Source: CAWIMX01 sp963837345 (GTDB lineage: Bacteria; Acidobacteriota; Vicinamibacteria; Vicinamibacterales; CAVVIG01). From it: 64,000 nt of DNA. The stretch spans positions 3,348,001 to 3,412,000 of the forward strand of contig CAWIMX010000001.1 of the NCBI GenBank assembly GCA_963837345.1, given 5' to 3'. The notes below the pieces were generated by a model. It was not told the DNA's origin, searched no databases, and saw only the letters and a program-made list of their open reading frames with translations. The translations under genes and the position numbers were made by a program. This document shows positions 27,383 to 37,765 of this stretch, piece by piece (position 1 is the first letter of the stretch; the number at the start of each line of letters is the position of its first letter).

Positions 27383-28140
27383 ATGAAGATCGCCGTCTGC
27401 ATCAAACAGGTGCCCACCCGCGAGTGGCAGCCACGCCTGAACGCTGCGCGGACCTGGATCGAGGACCAGGACGCCAGCTACGAGATGAATGAGCCGGATG
27501 CCTACGCGCTCGAGGAGGCGCTCCGGCTCAAAGAGAAACACGGCGGCGAGGTGGTGGTCTGTTCGGCCGGACCGTCGCGCGTTGCCCAGGTGATTCGCGA
27601 GGCGCTCGCCCGCGGCGCCGACCGCGCCATCCACGTCGAGAGCGACCGCCTTGCGGCCGCCGACGCGTTCGGCGTGGCCGAGGCGCTCGCGGCCGCCATG
27701 CGCGACGAGGGCTTCGACCTGATCCTTACGGGGCTCCAGTCCGACGACCAGGGCTTCGCGCAGACCGGCGTGATCCTGGCTGAACGCCTGGGCCGGCCGC
27801 ACGCGACAATCATCATGGAAGTCCGGGTGGAGGGCGAGGCCCTTCGGGTGAAGCGCGAGCTCGAAGGCGGCTGGTTCCAGTGGGTGACCATGCCGCTGTC
27901 GGCGGTGCTCACGATTCAGAGCGGCATCAACCAGCTTCGCTACGCCACGCTCAAGGGCATCATGGCCGCCAAGAAGAAGGAGGTGCGCACGGTTCAGCCG
28001 GCGGCTGTGCCTGCGCGCCAGCGCATCGTGAGCCTGTACGTGCCCGAGAAGCAGAAGCAGACCGAACTCATCGGCGGCACGCCGGCCGAGGCCGCGAAGA
28101 CGCTGGTGCAGCGGCTGCGCGACGATCGGCGGGTGATTCC

Positions 28141-28144
<4 letters not shown>
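27383..28144 (+). CDS. etfB: Electron transfer flavoprotein beta subunit
   Basis: ETF beta subunit, AMP- and flavin-binding partner that accepts electrons from acyl-CoA dehydrogenases. The KIAVCIKQVPTREWQPRL start and the LILTGLQSDDQGFAQTGVILAERLG segment identify it. 253 residues. ATGA overlap with etfA. Confidence 0.93.
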
Positions 28145-29106
<962 letters not shown>

Positions 29107-29118
29107 CCCCCCGCAGCC

Positions 29119-30948
29119 ATGGAGACGCTGATTCTCTGGCTGCTGGTTGTCGTCTTCGCCGGCGCATTCGTCGGCCAGGTCGCGACGCGGCTGCGCCTGG
29201 TGGTCGACGCCCCCAACACCTTCACCTTCGATCACGTCGGCGTCCGCCTCTGGCGGTTCGTCCGGGACGTGCTCCTGCAGGCGCGGACGATTCGCGAGCG
29301 GCCGGCGGCGGGCCTCGCGCACGCGTTCGTGTTCTGGGGCTTCGTGGCGTTCGGCGGCTACACCACGACCGAGTTCCTCCGCGGCCTCGGCATCGTCGAC
29401 CTCACGCACCAGGCCTGGTTCGACTGGTACCGTGCGGCGCTCGTGCCGTTCGCCAGCGCGGTGTTTCTCGGCATCGTGTACCTCGCGTTCCGGCGCGTCG
29501 TCCTGCGGCCGAAGGGGCTCGGCGATCACGTGTCGATCGAATCGGTCGTCATCGCCGGCTTCATCGCCGCGCTGATGGTCACGTTCCTCCTGACCTACGC
29601 GGTGGACGATGCGTCGCCGGCCGGCCGGGTGAACGGGTGGACGCACCTGCTGGTGATCCTCGCGTTTCTCGCGCTGATCCCCGCGTCCAAGCATCTGCAC
29701 CTGGTGTTCTCGCCGTTCAACGTGTTCCTGAAGTCGCCGGTGCTCGGAACGGTGCCGAACCTCGATTTCGAGAAGGAAGAAGTCGGCCTCGAGACCGTCA
29801 GGGATCTCGGGAGCAAGATCGTCTTCGACGCCTTCACCTGCGTCGAGTGCGGCCGCTGCCAGATGAACTGCCCGGCGAACGGGGCCGGCAAGGAGCTGAA
29901 TCCGAAGCAGCTGATCCTGCAGACGCAGGAGGCGCTGCTCGCCGGCGAGCGCGATCGAACGCTCGGCGATCTGTACAGCGAGAAAGTGCTCTGGCAGTGC
30001 ACGACGTGCGGCGCGTGCGAGAACCAGTGTCCCGTCGGCATCGAGCATCTGCCGCTCATCATCGGGTCGCGGCGCGGCCTCACGTCGAACGGCGAGGCGC
30101 CCGAGTATCTCGGGGCCGTCTACAACCATCTCGAGCGCCGCGGCAACATCTGGGGCCTCGGCGCAGACCAGCGCCAGAAGTTCGTCGAGGGCGCCGCGCT
30201 CGAGACTTTCGAGGGATCGAAGCACGACGTGCTCGTGTGGCTCGGCTGCGCCGGCAACTACGAGGCGGACTTCCAGAAGTCCCTTCGGGCGATGTTCGAA
30301 ATCCTGCGCGCGAAAGGCGTGCGGTTCGGCGTGCTCGCGAAGGAGCGCTGTACCGGCGATCCGGCCAAGCGCACCGGCAACGAGTACATGTTCCAGGAGC
30401 TCGCCACGGCCAACGTCGCGGATCTCCGGGCGGCCGCCCCCAGGACGATCCTGACGTCGTGTCCGCATTGCCTCAAGACCATCGGCGACGACTATCGCCG
30501 CTTCGGCTATGAGGCCGAGGTGGTGCACTCCGCCGTCTTCGTCGAGGCCCTGACGCGCGAGGATCGCGCGACGGACGGCGGGTGTGACCGCGTGACCTTC
30601 CACGACCCGTGCTACCTCGGTCGCTATGCGGGGAAGGTGGACGAGCCGCGCGCCCTCGTGAAGCGCTTCGGCGGCGAAATCGCCGAGCCCGAGCGAAACC
30701 GCGACAACCCGTACTGCTGCGGCGCGGGCGGCGGTCTGCTGTTCGCTGACAAGGAGGAGGAGCCCGGCTCGCGCATCAGCGACGTGCGCTTCAAGCAACT
30801 GCAGGCCACCGGCGCCGAAACCGTCGTCACCGCGTGTCCCTTCTGCTCGATCATGCTCAAGGGCGCGCAGGCGAGCGCGGGCGCCGACACGCAGTTCGTG
30901 GACTTGATGACCTACGTGAATGGAAAGATGGAAAGACGTAGGAGTTGA
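29119..30948 (+). CDS. Membrane FeS oxidoreductase, probable ETF:menaquinone oxidoreductase
   Basis: A 609-residue protein with about five or six N-terminal membrane helices (about 1-195, NarI-like with several His). Two [4Fe-4S] motifs follow (Cys241/244/247/251 and Cys294/297/300/304). Then come heterodisulfide-reductase-type CCG domains (SCPHCLKTIGDDY, HDPCYLGRY, NPYCCGAGGG, CPFCSIML). This is the layout of the EMO/EtfD group, which passes electrons from ETF to menaquinone in place of the classical ETF:quinone oxidoreductase. The etfBA genes directly upstream and the menaquinone genes elsewhere in the window agree with that role. Confidence 0.85.
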   Translation: METLILWLLVVVFAGAFVGQVATRLRLVVDAPNTFTFDHVGVRLWRFVRDVLLQARTIRERPAAGLAHAFVFWGFVAFGGYTTTEFLRGLGIVDLTHQAWFDWYRAALVPFASAVFLGIVYLAFRRVVLRPKGLGDHVSIESVVIAGFIAALMVTFLLTYAVDDASPAGRVNGWTHLLVILAFLALIPASKHLHLVFSPFNVFLKSPVLGTVPNLDFEKEEVGLETVRDLGSKIVFDAFTCVECGRCQMNCPANGAGKELNPKQLILQTQEALLAGERDRTLGDLYSEKVLWQCTTCGACENQCPVGIEHLPLIIGSRRGLTSNGEAPEYLGAVYNHLERRGNIWGLGADQRQKFVEGAALETFEGSKHDVLVWLGCAGNYEADFQKSLRAMFEILRAKGVRFGVLAKERCTGDPAKRTGNEYMFQELATANVADLRAAAPRTILTSCPHCLKTIGDDYRRFGYEAEVVHSAVFVEALTREDRATDGGCDRVTFHDPCYLGRYAGKVDEPRALVKRFGGEIAEPERNRDNPYCCGAGGGLLFADKEEEPGSRISDVRFKQLQATGAETVVTACPFCSIMLKGAQASAGADTQFVDLMTYVNGKMERRRS

Positions 30949-30954
30949 GGGTCT

Positions 30955-30981
30955 CAGGGACGAGGGGACGAGGGAATCAGG
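30955..30981 (+). repeat. Period-8 tandem repeat (GGGACGAG)
   Basis: Two exact and one or two degenerate copies of an 8-nt GGGACGAG unit fill the gap between the FeS oxidoreductase and the acyltransferase. Confidence 0.5.
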
Positions 30982-30984
30982 ACC

Positions 30985-31656
30985 GTGTCGGAGTCGTGGA
31001 GGGCTTCGCCCGTCAAGCGCGCCGAGGCGAAGGTCATCGCCGCGGTCGGCTACCCGATCATCGCAGCGCTGGGCGCGACGCTCCGGTGGCGAACCGAGGG
31101 CCTCGAGCAGTTTCAAGCGATCACCGGGCGCGGCCAGCAGCCCATCATGGCGTTCTGGCACGGCCGGATTCTTCCCGCCACGTACTACTTCCGCCGACGC
31201 GGCATCGTGGTGATCACCAGCGAGAACTTCGACGGCGAGTGGATCGCCGGCATCATCGAGCGGTTCGGGTATCGCACGGCGCGCGGGTCGACGTCTCGAG
31301 GCGGCCGCAAGGCGCTGCTGCAGCTCACGCACGAGATGGCCGCCGGCCGGCCCACCGGCTTCACCGTGGACGGTCCGCGCGGCCCGTCCCGCGTGTCGCA
31401 GCCGGGGGCGGTGTGGCTCGCCAAAGCCACGGGGAACCCGGTCGTGCCGTTTCACTGCGAGGCGAGCCGGTACTGGTCGATGAAGAGCTGGGACCGGACG
31501 CAGATCCCCAAGCCGTTTTCGACCGTCGCCATCGTCGTCGGCGCGCCGATCTACGTCGCGCCGGACGCGGGAGACGAGGCGCTCGAGGCCGCGCGCGCGA
31601 CCCTGGATCAACGGCTGTTCGGAGCGGAGCAGCGGGCGCTCGCGCTGGTGCGCTGA
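30985..31656 (+). CDS. DUF374 lysophospholipid acyltransferase-like protein
   Basis: A 223-residue protein with the DUF374 signature: IMAFWHGRILPATYYF, SENFDGEWIAGIIERFGY, GSTSRGGRKALL and TVDGPRGPSRVSQPGAVWLA. The family is related to PlsC/LpxL-type acyltransferases, and a role in lipid A or phospholipid acylation is plausible. GTG start after a short repeat tract. Confidence 0.82.
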   Translation: MSESWRASPVKRAEAKVIAAVGYPIIAALGATLRWRTEGLEQFQAITGRGQQPIMAFWHGRILPATYYFRRRGIVVITSENFDGEWIAGIIERFGYRTARGSTSRGGRKALLQLTHEMAAGRPTGFTVDGPRGPSRVSQPGAVWLAKATGNPVVPFHCEASRYWSMKSWDRTQIPKPFSTVAIVVGAPIYVAPDAGDEALEAARATLDQRLFGAEQRALALVR

Positions 31657-31679
31657 CCCGGCGCGCGCCGGTGATCCGG

Positions 31680-31685
31680 TAAGAT
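31680..31685 (+). promoter_or_regulatory. Putative -10 box for the deacetylase gene
   Basis: TAAGAT ends 10 nt before the ATG. No -35 is recognisable. Confidence 0.25.
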
Positions 31686-31695
31686 CAGCCGGCGC

Positions 31696-32730
31696 ATGTC
31701 TCTCATACTGATCTCTTCTCCGCGCTTCGCCGAGCACGTCACCCCGCCCGGACATCCGGAGTGCCCGGAGCGGGCAGAGGTCATGGACGAGGTGGCCGCG
31801 CGATGGCGCGCCGGCGGCGGCGAGGTCGTGGCGCCGCGGGAAGCGACCACCGAACAGCTCGCCCGCGTGCATGATGCCGCGTACCTGCGGCGCGTGTCGG
31901 AAGCCGCGGGTCAGGCCGTGGCCTTCGATCCCGACACCTATACCTCGCCCGAGACGACCGAGATCGCGCGGCTCGCCGCCGGCGCCGCCGTCGACGCCGT
32001 CGAGCGGGTCATGAGCGGCGCTCATCGGTCGGCCTTCGCGCTCGTGAGGCCGCCGGGCCATCACGCGGAGCGGAACCGCGCGATGGGATTCTGTTTCTAC
32101 AACAACGTCGCCGTGGCGGCCGCGCACGCCCGGGCCGTCGGGGCGCGTCGCGTCGCCATTGTCGACTACGACGTCCATCACGGAAACGGCACCCAGCAGA
32201 TGTTCGAGGACGACGACTCGGTGCTGTACGTGTCCACGCACCAGTCGCCGTTCTATCCGGGAACGGGAGGCGCCGACGAGATCGGGCGTGGCCGGGGCGC
32301 CGGGTTCACGGTCAACGTGCCGATGGAAGCCGGCGCGACCGATCAGGACTACCGCCTCGTCGTCACCGAGCTCGTGGTGCCCATCGTCGGAGGCTTCGCC
32401 CCGGACGTGCTGCTGATCTCGGCCGGCTTCGACGCCCACGAGCGCGATCCGCTCGCCGGGATGCGCGTGACGACGGCCGCTTTCGGGGCGATGACCGCCG
32501 AACTGCGCGCCCTGGCGGACGCGTGTTGCGGCGGCCGGCTGGTGCTGGTGTCGGAGGGCGGGTACGATCTCAAGGCGCTCGGCGAGTCGCTCGAGGCCGT
32601 CGTCGAGGTGCTGGCCGCGCCGACCGCCGCGCCCGCGTGGGCGCACTCGGGCGACGGGGCGATGTCGCGGCGTGGGCGAGCGGCGATTGAGGACGTCAGG
32701 CGCGCGCGTGGTCCCCGCTGGCCGCGGTGA
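31696..32730 (+). CDS. Histone-deacetylase-family deacetylase
   Basis: A 344-residue zinc hydrolase of the arginase/deacetylase fold. Active-site elements are in order: RPPGHHAERNRAMGFCFYNN (paired His), VDYDVHHGNGTQQMF (Asp and His zinc ligands), SAGFDAHERDPLAG (second Asp) and SEGGYDL (catalytic Tyr). Bacterial members act on acetyl-lysine proteins, acetylpolyamines or similar amides; the substrate cannot be read from sequence. Confidence 0.9.
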   Translation: MSLILISSPRFAEHVTPPGHPECPERAEVMDEVAARWRAGGGEVVAPREATTEQLARVHDAAYLRRVSEAAGQAVAFDPDTYTSPETTEIARLAAGAAVDAVERVMSGAHRSAFALVRPPGHHAERNRAMGFCFYNNVAVAAAHARAVGARRVAIVDYDVHHGNGTQQMFEDDDSVLYVSTHQSPFYPGTGGADEIGRGRGAGFTVNVPMEAGATDQDYRLVVTELVVPIVGGFAPDVLLISAGFDAHERDPLAGMRVTTAAFGAMTAELRALADACCGGRLVLVSEGGYDLKALGESLEAVVEVLAAPTAAPAWAHSGDGAMSRRGRAAIEDVRRARGPRWPR

Positions 32731-32766
32731 CGCGCGCGCTAGCTGATATGGAATGACCCGCTGAAG

Positions 32767-32844
32767 CAGAGACACGGAGACACGGAGACCGGAGAGCTAC
32801 CGGTCGTCGGCGACGACCTCGTGAGTCTCTGAGTCTCTGTGGTT
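32767..32844. repeat. Imperfect inverted repeat with inner hairpin
   Basis: The left arm has two copies of AGACACGG and a partial third. The right arm has two copies of GAGTCTCT whose reverse complement resembles the left arm. At the centre, GGTCGTC-GGC-GACGACC (32802-32818) is a perfect 7-bp stem. The structure fills the 149-nt gap between two convergent genes. It could serve as a bidirectional terminator or be a small dispersed repeat. Confidence 0.65.
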
Positions 32845-32879
32845 CATTGTCCTGGTGGTGATTCAGCCGAGACGCGACA

Positions 32880-33665
32880 CTAGCGGGCGGCCGGCGGGTC
32901 GCCCGCCACGAGCCGCTCGCGCGCCTTCTCGACCTCGCGGTGGAACACGAACAGGTTGTCGGCGTTCTCGCCAGGATCGGTGAAGTTGTACGTCTTGCCG
33001 TTCACGTCCACCCGAAGGTTCTTCTTGAGGTAGTCGACCTCGAACCTCGACAACGCCGTCAACGGCACGCTGAACCGATCGTTCGCGTTGTCGGTATCGT
33101 AGGTGAGCGCCCGCGGCGTCGCCTTCAGGCGTCCGCTGCATGAGCCGATGCGGTGTTTGTGCACGACGTCGATGGAGGCATCGAGGCGCACTTCCCTGAA
33201 CGCGATCCGAACATCCTGCGGCTCGGCGCCGACGTCGACCGTCTCCGCGATCCCGTCGTAGCCCTCGGCGGTGACGTTGAGCTGATGGGGGCCGGGTGCC
33301 AGATTCGACGCGGTCGCCGGCGCAGCTCCCAGATAGACGCGATCGACGAACACCTGGGCGGGGACGTCCGTCGTGATTCGCAGTGCGCCCGCGTTCGGCG
33401 CTGGAGCCTCGGGTACGGCGGCCGGCGGCGGCGGTCGGGGCGCCGCGCGCGGGGCGGGCGCCGCCGCCCCGGCGCCGGAACTCGATGCTGCCGCCGGTGG
33501 TGAGGCGGGCGTACGGGCCGGAGGAGGCGCGCTCACCGTCACGGGCGGAGCGGCCGACGCGTTCTCGGACGACGGCCGCGGGTGCATGAGCACGACCATG
33601 GCCAGGGCGCCGAGGGCGACGATCCCGAGCGCGGCGACGAGGATGATGCGGAAGCGGCGATCCAC
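32880..33665 (-). CDS. PEGA-domain membrane protein
   Basis: A membrane anchor (about residues 5-27, FRIILVAALGIVALGALAMVVL) is followed by a Pro/Ala-rich linker. A PEGA domain spans about 95-160 (LRITTDVPAQVFVDRVYLG, GPHQLNVTAEGYDG). A C-terminal domain of about 80 residues ends near KTYNFTD and looks like a small beta-rich, PH-like fold. GTG 33665 gives 261 residues. ATG 33713 would overlap the leuS start codon on the other strand. Function unknown; PEGA domains are thought to work at the cell surface. Confidence 0.75.
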   Translation of the reverse strand: MDRRFRIILVAALGIVALGALAMVVLMHPRPSSENASAAPPVTVSAPPPARTPASPPAAASSSGAGAAAPAPRAAPRPPPPAAVPEAPAPNAGALRITTDVPAQVFVDRVYLGAAPATASNLAPGPHQLNVTAEGYDGIAETVDVGAEPQDVRIAFREVRLDASIDVVHKHRIGSCSGRLKATPRALTYDTDNANDRFSVPLTALSRFEVDYLKKNLRVDVNGKTYNFTDPGENADNLFVFHREVEKARERLVAGDPPAAR

Positions 33666-33691
33666 GGACGCGTAAAGTGTACGCGAAAAGG

Positions 33692-33697
33692 TAGAAT
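33692..33697 (+). promoter_or_regulatory. Putative -10 box for leuS
   Basis: TAGAAT ends 14 nt before the leuS ATG, inside the 46-nt divergent gap shared with the PEGA gene. On the other strand TACACT lies just upstream of GTG 33665. Confidence 0.35.
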
Positions 33698-33711
33698 GAA
33701 CGCATTCGTCC

Positions 33712-36237
33712 ATGACCGAGTACCATCCGCAGGAACTCGACCGCAAGTGGCAGGCGCACTGGACCTCGACCCGCGCGTTCGAGGTCGAGGCCGATCCGGA
33801 CCGGCCGAAGTACTACTGCCTGGAGATGTTCGCCTACCCGTCGGGGCACGCGCACGTCGGCCACGTCCGCAACTACATGCTCGGCGACGTGATGGCGCGC
33901 ACCAAGCGCATGCGCGGCTTCAACGTGCTGCATCCTTTCGGCTGGGACGCGTTCGGGCTGCCCGCGGAGAACGCCGCCATCAAGACGGGCACGCACCCCG
34001 AGAAGTCCACACTGGACAACATCGCCCACATGAAGGGACAGCTCCAGCGGCTGGGCATCAGCTACGCGTGGGAGCGCGAGATCGCCACCTGCCTGCCCGA
34101 GTACTACACGTTCAACCAGTGGATTTTCCTGAAGATGCTCGAGCGCGACCTGGCCTACCGGAAGCGCTCCACGGTGAACTGGTGCGAGAGCTGCCAGACG
34201 GTGCTGGCCAACGAGCAGGTCGTGGACGGCGCCTGCTGGCGCTGCGGGAATCCCGTCACGACGCGCGACCTCGAACAGTGGTTCTTCCGGATCACGGCGT
34301 ACGCCGACGAGCTGCTGGCCGGACTCGATACTCTGGAGGCCTGGCCGGAGAAGGTCGTCGTGATGCAGCGGAACTGGATCGGCCGCTCCGAAGGCGCCCG
34401 CCTGCGGTTTCCGATTGCCGGCGCCTCGGACGCGATCGAGATCTTCACGACTCGCATCGACACGATCTACGGCGCCACGTTCGTGCTGCTGGCCCCCGAG
34501 CACGCACTCGTGGATCGCTTCGCCGCGGAAAGCCCCGATCCCGCGGCATTTCGCGCCCGGGTGGCGGCGTTCCGTGCGCTCGATCGCGAGGCCCGACTGA
34601 CCGGTGCGATCGAAAAGGAAGGCTTCGACACGGGCCGGAAGGCCGTCAACCCGTTCAGCGGCGGGGAGGTGCCTGTCTGGGTGGCCAATTTCGTGCTCGC
34701 CGAATACGGCACTGGGGCGATCATGGCCGTGCCGGCGCACGATCAGCGCGACTTTGAATTCGCGCGGAAGTATCACCTGCCGATTCGCGTGGTCGTGCAG
34801 TCGGGCGCGACCGAGCCCTCTCCGGACGGGTTGACGGCCGCCGAGTCGAACTACGGCCGCCTCGTGAATTCCGGCCCGTATTCCGGTCAGGAGGCGCCGG
34901 CGGTGATGCCGCGGCTCATCGCCGACGCCGAAGCGCGCGGCCTGGGCGCGGGCGAGGTGCAGTACCGCCTCAAAGACTGGGGCATCTCGCGCCAGCGGTA
35001 CTGGGGCACGCCGATCCCCGTGGTGTATTGCCCGACCGATGGGGTGGTCGGGGTGCCCTACGAGGAACTGCCGGTTCTCCTCCCCAAGGTGACGACGTTC
35101 ACGGGACGCGGGGATTCGCCCCTGGCCCACGTGCCGGAATTCGTCCAGACCACCTGTCCGCGCTGCGGCGGGCCGGCCCGCCGCGAGACCGACACGATGG
35201 ACACGTTCGTGGACTCGTCGTGGTACTTCCTGCGGTTCTGCGATCCCAAGAACGCGCGCCTGCCGTTCGCGCCGGAGGACGCCGCTTACTGGATGCCGGT
35301 GGACTTCTACAGCGGCGGCGTGGAGCACGCGATCCTGCACCTCTTGTATTCGCGGTTCTTCACGCGCGTGCTGCGCGAGGTCGGCCTGGTCGGCTTCGAC
35401 GAGCCATTCGCGCGCCTGCTGACCCAGGGCATGGTGCTCAAGAACGGCGCGGTCATGTCGAAGTCGAAGGGCAACGTGGTCGACCCCGACGACATGCTGC
35501 AGAAGTACGGTGCCGACGCGCTCCGGCTCTACATCATGTTCGTCGCGCCGCCGGAGAAGGAAATCGAATGGAGCGACAGCGGCCTCGAAGGCAGCTTCCG
35601 CTTCCTGGTGCGCGTGTGGCGGCTCGTGGATCACTGGGCGCCGGCACTCGCCGGCATCGCGGCCCCGAGGGGCGGTGAGACCTGGACGCCGGCCCAGCGC
35701 AGCCTGCGGCGGAAGACGCACGACACCGTCCGCCGCGTCACCGCAGACATCGAAGAGCGGATGCACCTCAACACCGCCGTGTCGTCGCTGATGGAGCTGG
35801 TGAACGAGCTGTACGCCTACAGCGACGCGAGCGGGCTCGGGCTGCCGAGCCGGAACGAGCCCCCGCGCGATCACGGCGAGAGCCGGGAGTCGCTCGCCGT
35901 CGTCCGCGAGGCGCTCGACGCGCTCACGCGCATGCTGGCGCCCTTCGTGCCGCACACGGCCGAAGAACTGTGGCTGATGCTCGGGCACGAGGAAGGCCTG
36001 CGCGCGGCCGTGTGGCCCACATTCGACGCCGACGTGGCCCGCGCCGATGAGGTCGTCGTCCCGGTTCAGATCAACGGCAAGGTGCGCGCACGCATCACGG
36101 CGCCGGCCGACGCATCCGACGACCTGCTGCGCGATCTCGCGCTCGCCGATGCGGCCGTGCGCGGACACACCGACGGCCGAACGCTGCGGAAGGTCGTGGT
36201 GGGGAAGGGGCCGCTCGTGAGCGTGGTGGTGTCGTGA
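33712..36237 (+). CDS. leuS: Leucyl-tRNA synthetase
   Basis: Class I aminoacyl-tRNA synthetase charging tRNA-Leu. The YPSGHAHVGHVRNY segment holds the HIGH-type motif near residue 50, and MSKSKGNVVDPD is the KMSKS loop at about residue 583. The editing (CP1) domain lies between, with the GTGAIMAVPAHDQRDFEFA motif. A zinc-type CESCQTVLANEQV/CWRCG insertion is visible. 841 residues, normal. lptE overlaps its stop by 4 nt. Confidence 0.97.
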   Translation: MTEYHPQELDRKWQAHWTSTRAFEVEADPDRPKYYCLEMFAYPSGHAHVGHVRNYMLGDVMARTKRMRGFNVLHPFGWDAFGLPAENAAIKTGTHPEKSTLDNIAHMKGQLQRLGISYAWEREIATCLPEYYTFNQWIFLKMLERDLAYRKRSTVNWCESCQTVLANEQVVDGACWRCGNPVTTRDLEQWFFRITAYADELLAGLDTLEAWPEKVVVMQRNWIGRSEGARLRFPIAGASDAIEIFTTRIDTIYGATFVLLAPEHALVDRFAAESPDPAAFRARVAAFRALDREARLTGAIEKEGFDTGRKAVNPFSGGEVPVWVANFVLAEYGTGAIMAVPAHDQRDFEFARKYHLPIRVVVQSGATEPSPDGLTAAESNYGRLVNSGPYSGQEAPAVMPRLIADAEARGLGAGEVQYRLKDWGISRQRYWGTPIPVVYCPTDGVVGVPYEELPVLLPKVTTFTGRGDSPLAHVPEFVQTTCPRCGGPARRETDTMDTFVDSSWYFLRFCDPKNARLPFAPEDAAYWMPVDFYSGGVEHAILHLLYSRFFTRVLREVGLVGFDEPFARLLTQGMVLKNGAVMSKSKGNVVDPDDMLQKYGADALRLYIMFVAPPEKEIEWSDSGLEGSFRFLVRVWRLVDHWAPALAGIAAPRGGETWTPAQRSLRRKTHDTVRRVTADIEERMHLNTAVSSLMELVNELYAYSDASGLGLPSRNEPPRDHGESRESLAVVREALDALTRMLAPFVPHTAEELWLMLGHEEGLRAAVWPTFDADVARADEVVVPVQINGKVRARITAPADASDDLLRDLALADAAVRGHTDGRTLRKVVVGKGPLVSVVVS

Positions 36238-36770
36238 CGCGCGCCGTCGCGCTCGTGGCGCTGGGAGCCTGCGCGATGGCGACGACGGGGTGCGGGTATG
36301 CCCTCGCCGGCCGCGGGTCGTTCCTGCCCGGCTATATCCAGACCATCGGGGTGCCCACGTTCACGAACCGGACGACGGTGTTCAACGTCGAGACCGTGCT
36401 CACCGAGAAAGTGCGCTCCGAGTTCATCAGCCGCGGTCGCTATCGCATTCAGCCGCAGGCGACGGGGGTCGACGCCGTGCTGACCGGCGAGGTGACGTCG
36501 GTGGGGCTCCAGCCCGCGACGATTTCCGATACGGGCCTCGCGTCCCGCTACGTCATCACGATGTCCGCGCGCATCGAACTGCGCGATGTCCGGGCCGATT
36601 CCGTCCTCTGGGAGAATCCGTCGCTCGTCTTCCGCGAGGACTACGATGCGGCGAACGGCCAAAGCACGCTGAACGCCGCCGACTTCTTCGGGCAGGAAGG
36701 CAACGCGCTCGACCGCATCAGCGGCGACTTTGCTCGATCGATCGTGAGCGCCATCCTGGAGGCGTTCTAG
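36234..36770 (+). CDS. lptE: LPS-assembly lipoprotein LptE-like
   Basis: A 178-residue lipoprotein with a signal peptide ending in TTGC (Cys20). The LptE-type start GCGYALAGRGSFLP follows, then GVPTFTNRTTVFNVETVLTEKVRSEFISRGRYRI. LptE plugs the LptD barrel and helps deliver LPS to the cell surface. The leuS-lptE-holA order is a common conserved cluster. GTG start overlaps leuS (GTGA). Confidence 0.9.
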   Translation: MTRAVALVALGACAMATTGCGYALAGRGSFLPGYIQTIGVPTFTNRTTVFNVETVLTEKVRSEFISRGRYRIQPQATGVDAVLTGEVTSVGLQPATISDTGLASRYVITMSARIELRDVRADSVLWENPSLVFREDYDAANGQSTLNAADFFGQEGNALDRISGDFARSIVSAILEAF

Positions 36771-36772
36771 AG

Positions 36773-37765
36773 GTGGCCACCGTGTCCGCCGCGGCTCTGC
36801 GAAAGGCCATTGCCGGAGGCCGGTTCGATCCGATCTACGTGCTGGTCGGCGAAGACGAGGTGGAGAAGGCGGCCTTGGCGGTCGAGGTCGCCGACGCCGT
36901 CGAGGAAGGACTTCGGGCGTTCAACGTCGATCGCATGCACGCGGCCGAGTGGTCGACCGGCGACAAACTCGCCGCCGGCGTGGGGCAGCTGCTGGCGGCT
37001 GTGCGCACGCTGCCGATGATGGCGCCCAGGCGGGTCGTGATCGTCCATCAGGCCGATTCGCTGGCTGGACCGAAACGCGAGAGCGAGGCGGCGGCCCAGG
37101 CGCTGGCCGAGCTGGAAGCGTATCTGGAGCGACCCGAAGCAGCCACGACACTGGTGCTCGTCACGACGTCGCTCGATCGTCGCGCCCGGCTGTCCAGGCA
37201 GCTCGCCAAGCACGCCACGCTGGTGGAGTGCGGGGCCATCGAGGATCAGGCCGACGCCGAGCGCTGGGTGCGGACCCGCGTGGCGGCGGCCGGCGTCGAG
37301 CTCGAACCGGCGGCGGCGCGGCTCCTCGCGGGACGGGCGGGCGCCGACGTGCGGCGGCTGCGCGGCGAAGTCGATCGACTGCTGCTCTATGCGCTGGGGC
37401 AGAAGCGGATCACGGTGGAGGATGCCCGGCAGGTGGCTGGGCCCTCGGCGCTCGTCGACGACTGGGCGCTCGCCAATGCGGTGGAGCAGGGAGCTGCGGC
37501 GCCGGCGCTGCGGCAGCTGGCGCTCGCGCTCGAGGCAGGCGCGGCCCCCGAGCAGGTGCTCGGCCAGCTGGCCTGGGTCGTGCGATCGAAGTTTCCGACG
37601 ACGGCGCCAGCCGGGCTTCGACGGGCCGTCGAAGCGGTCTTCGGGACGGATCTCGACCTGAAGCGGAGCAATCGATCGAGCGATCAGCCGCGGATGCTGC
37701 TCGAGCGGCTGGTCGTGGAGCTGTGCGGAATCAGGCAGCCGGCTTCACGGCCAGTCGTCTCGTGA
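36773..37765 (+). CDS. holA: DNA polymerase III delta subunit
   Basis: HolA opens the sliding clamp as part of the clamp loader. FDPIYVLVGEDEVEKAALA at the start, the RRVVIVHQADSL strand (about 85) and the C-terminal collar domain fit the family. 330 residues from GTG 36773 (GTG 36782 also possible). Position after leuS-lptE supports it. The 3' end overlaps the convergent rpsT by 35 nt. Confidence 0.88.
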   Translation: MATVSAAALRKAIAGGRFDPIYVLVGEDEVEKAALAVEVADAVEEGLRAFNVDRMHAAEWSTGDKLAAGVGQLLAAVRTLPMMAPRRVVIVHQADSLAGPKRESEAAAQALAELEAYLERPEAATTLVLVTTSLDRRARLSRQLAKHATLVECGAIEDQADAERWVRTRVAAAGVELEPAAARLLAGRAGADVRRLRGEVDRLLLYALGQKRITVEDARQVAGPSALVDDWALANAVEQGAAAPALRQLALALEAGAAPEQVLGQLAWVVRSKFPTTAPAGLRRAVEAVFGTDLDLKRSNRSSDQPRMLLERLVVELCGIRQPASRPVVS

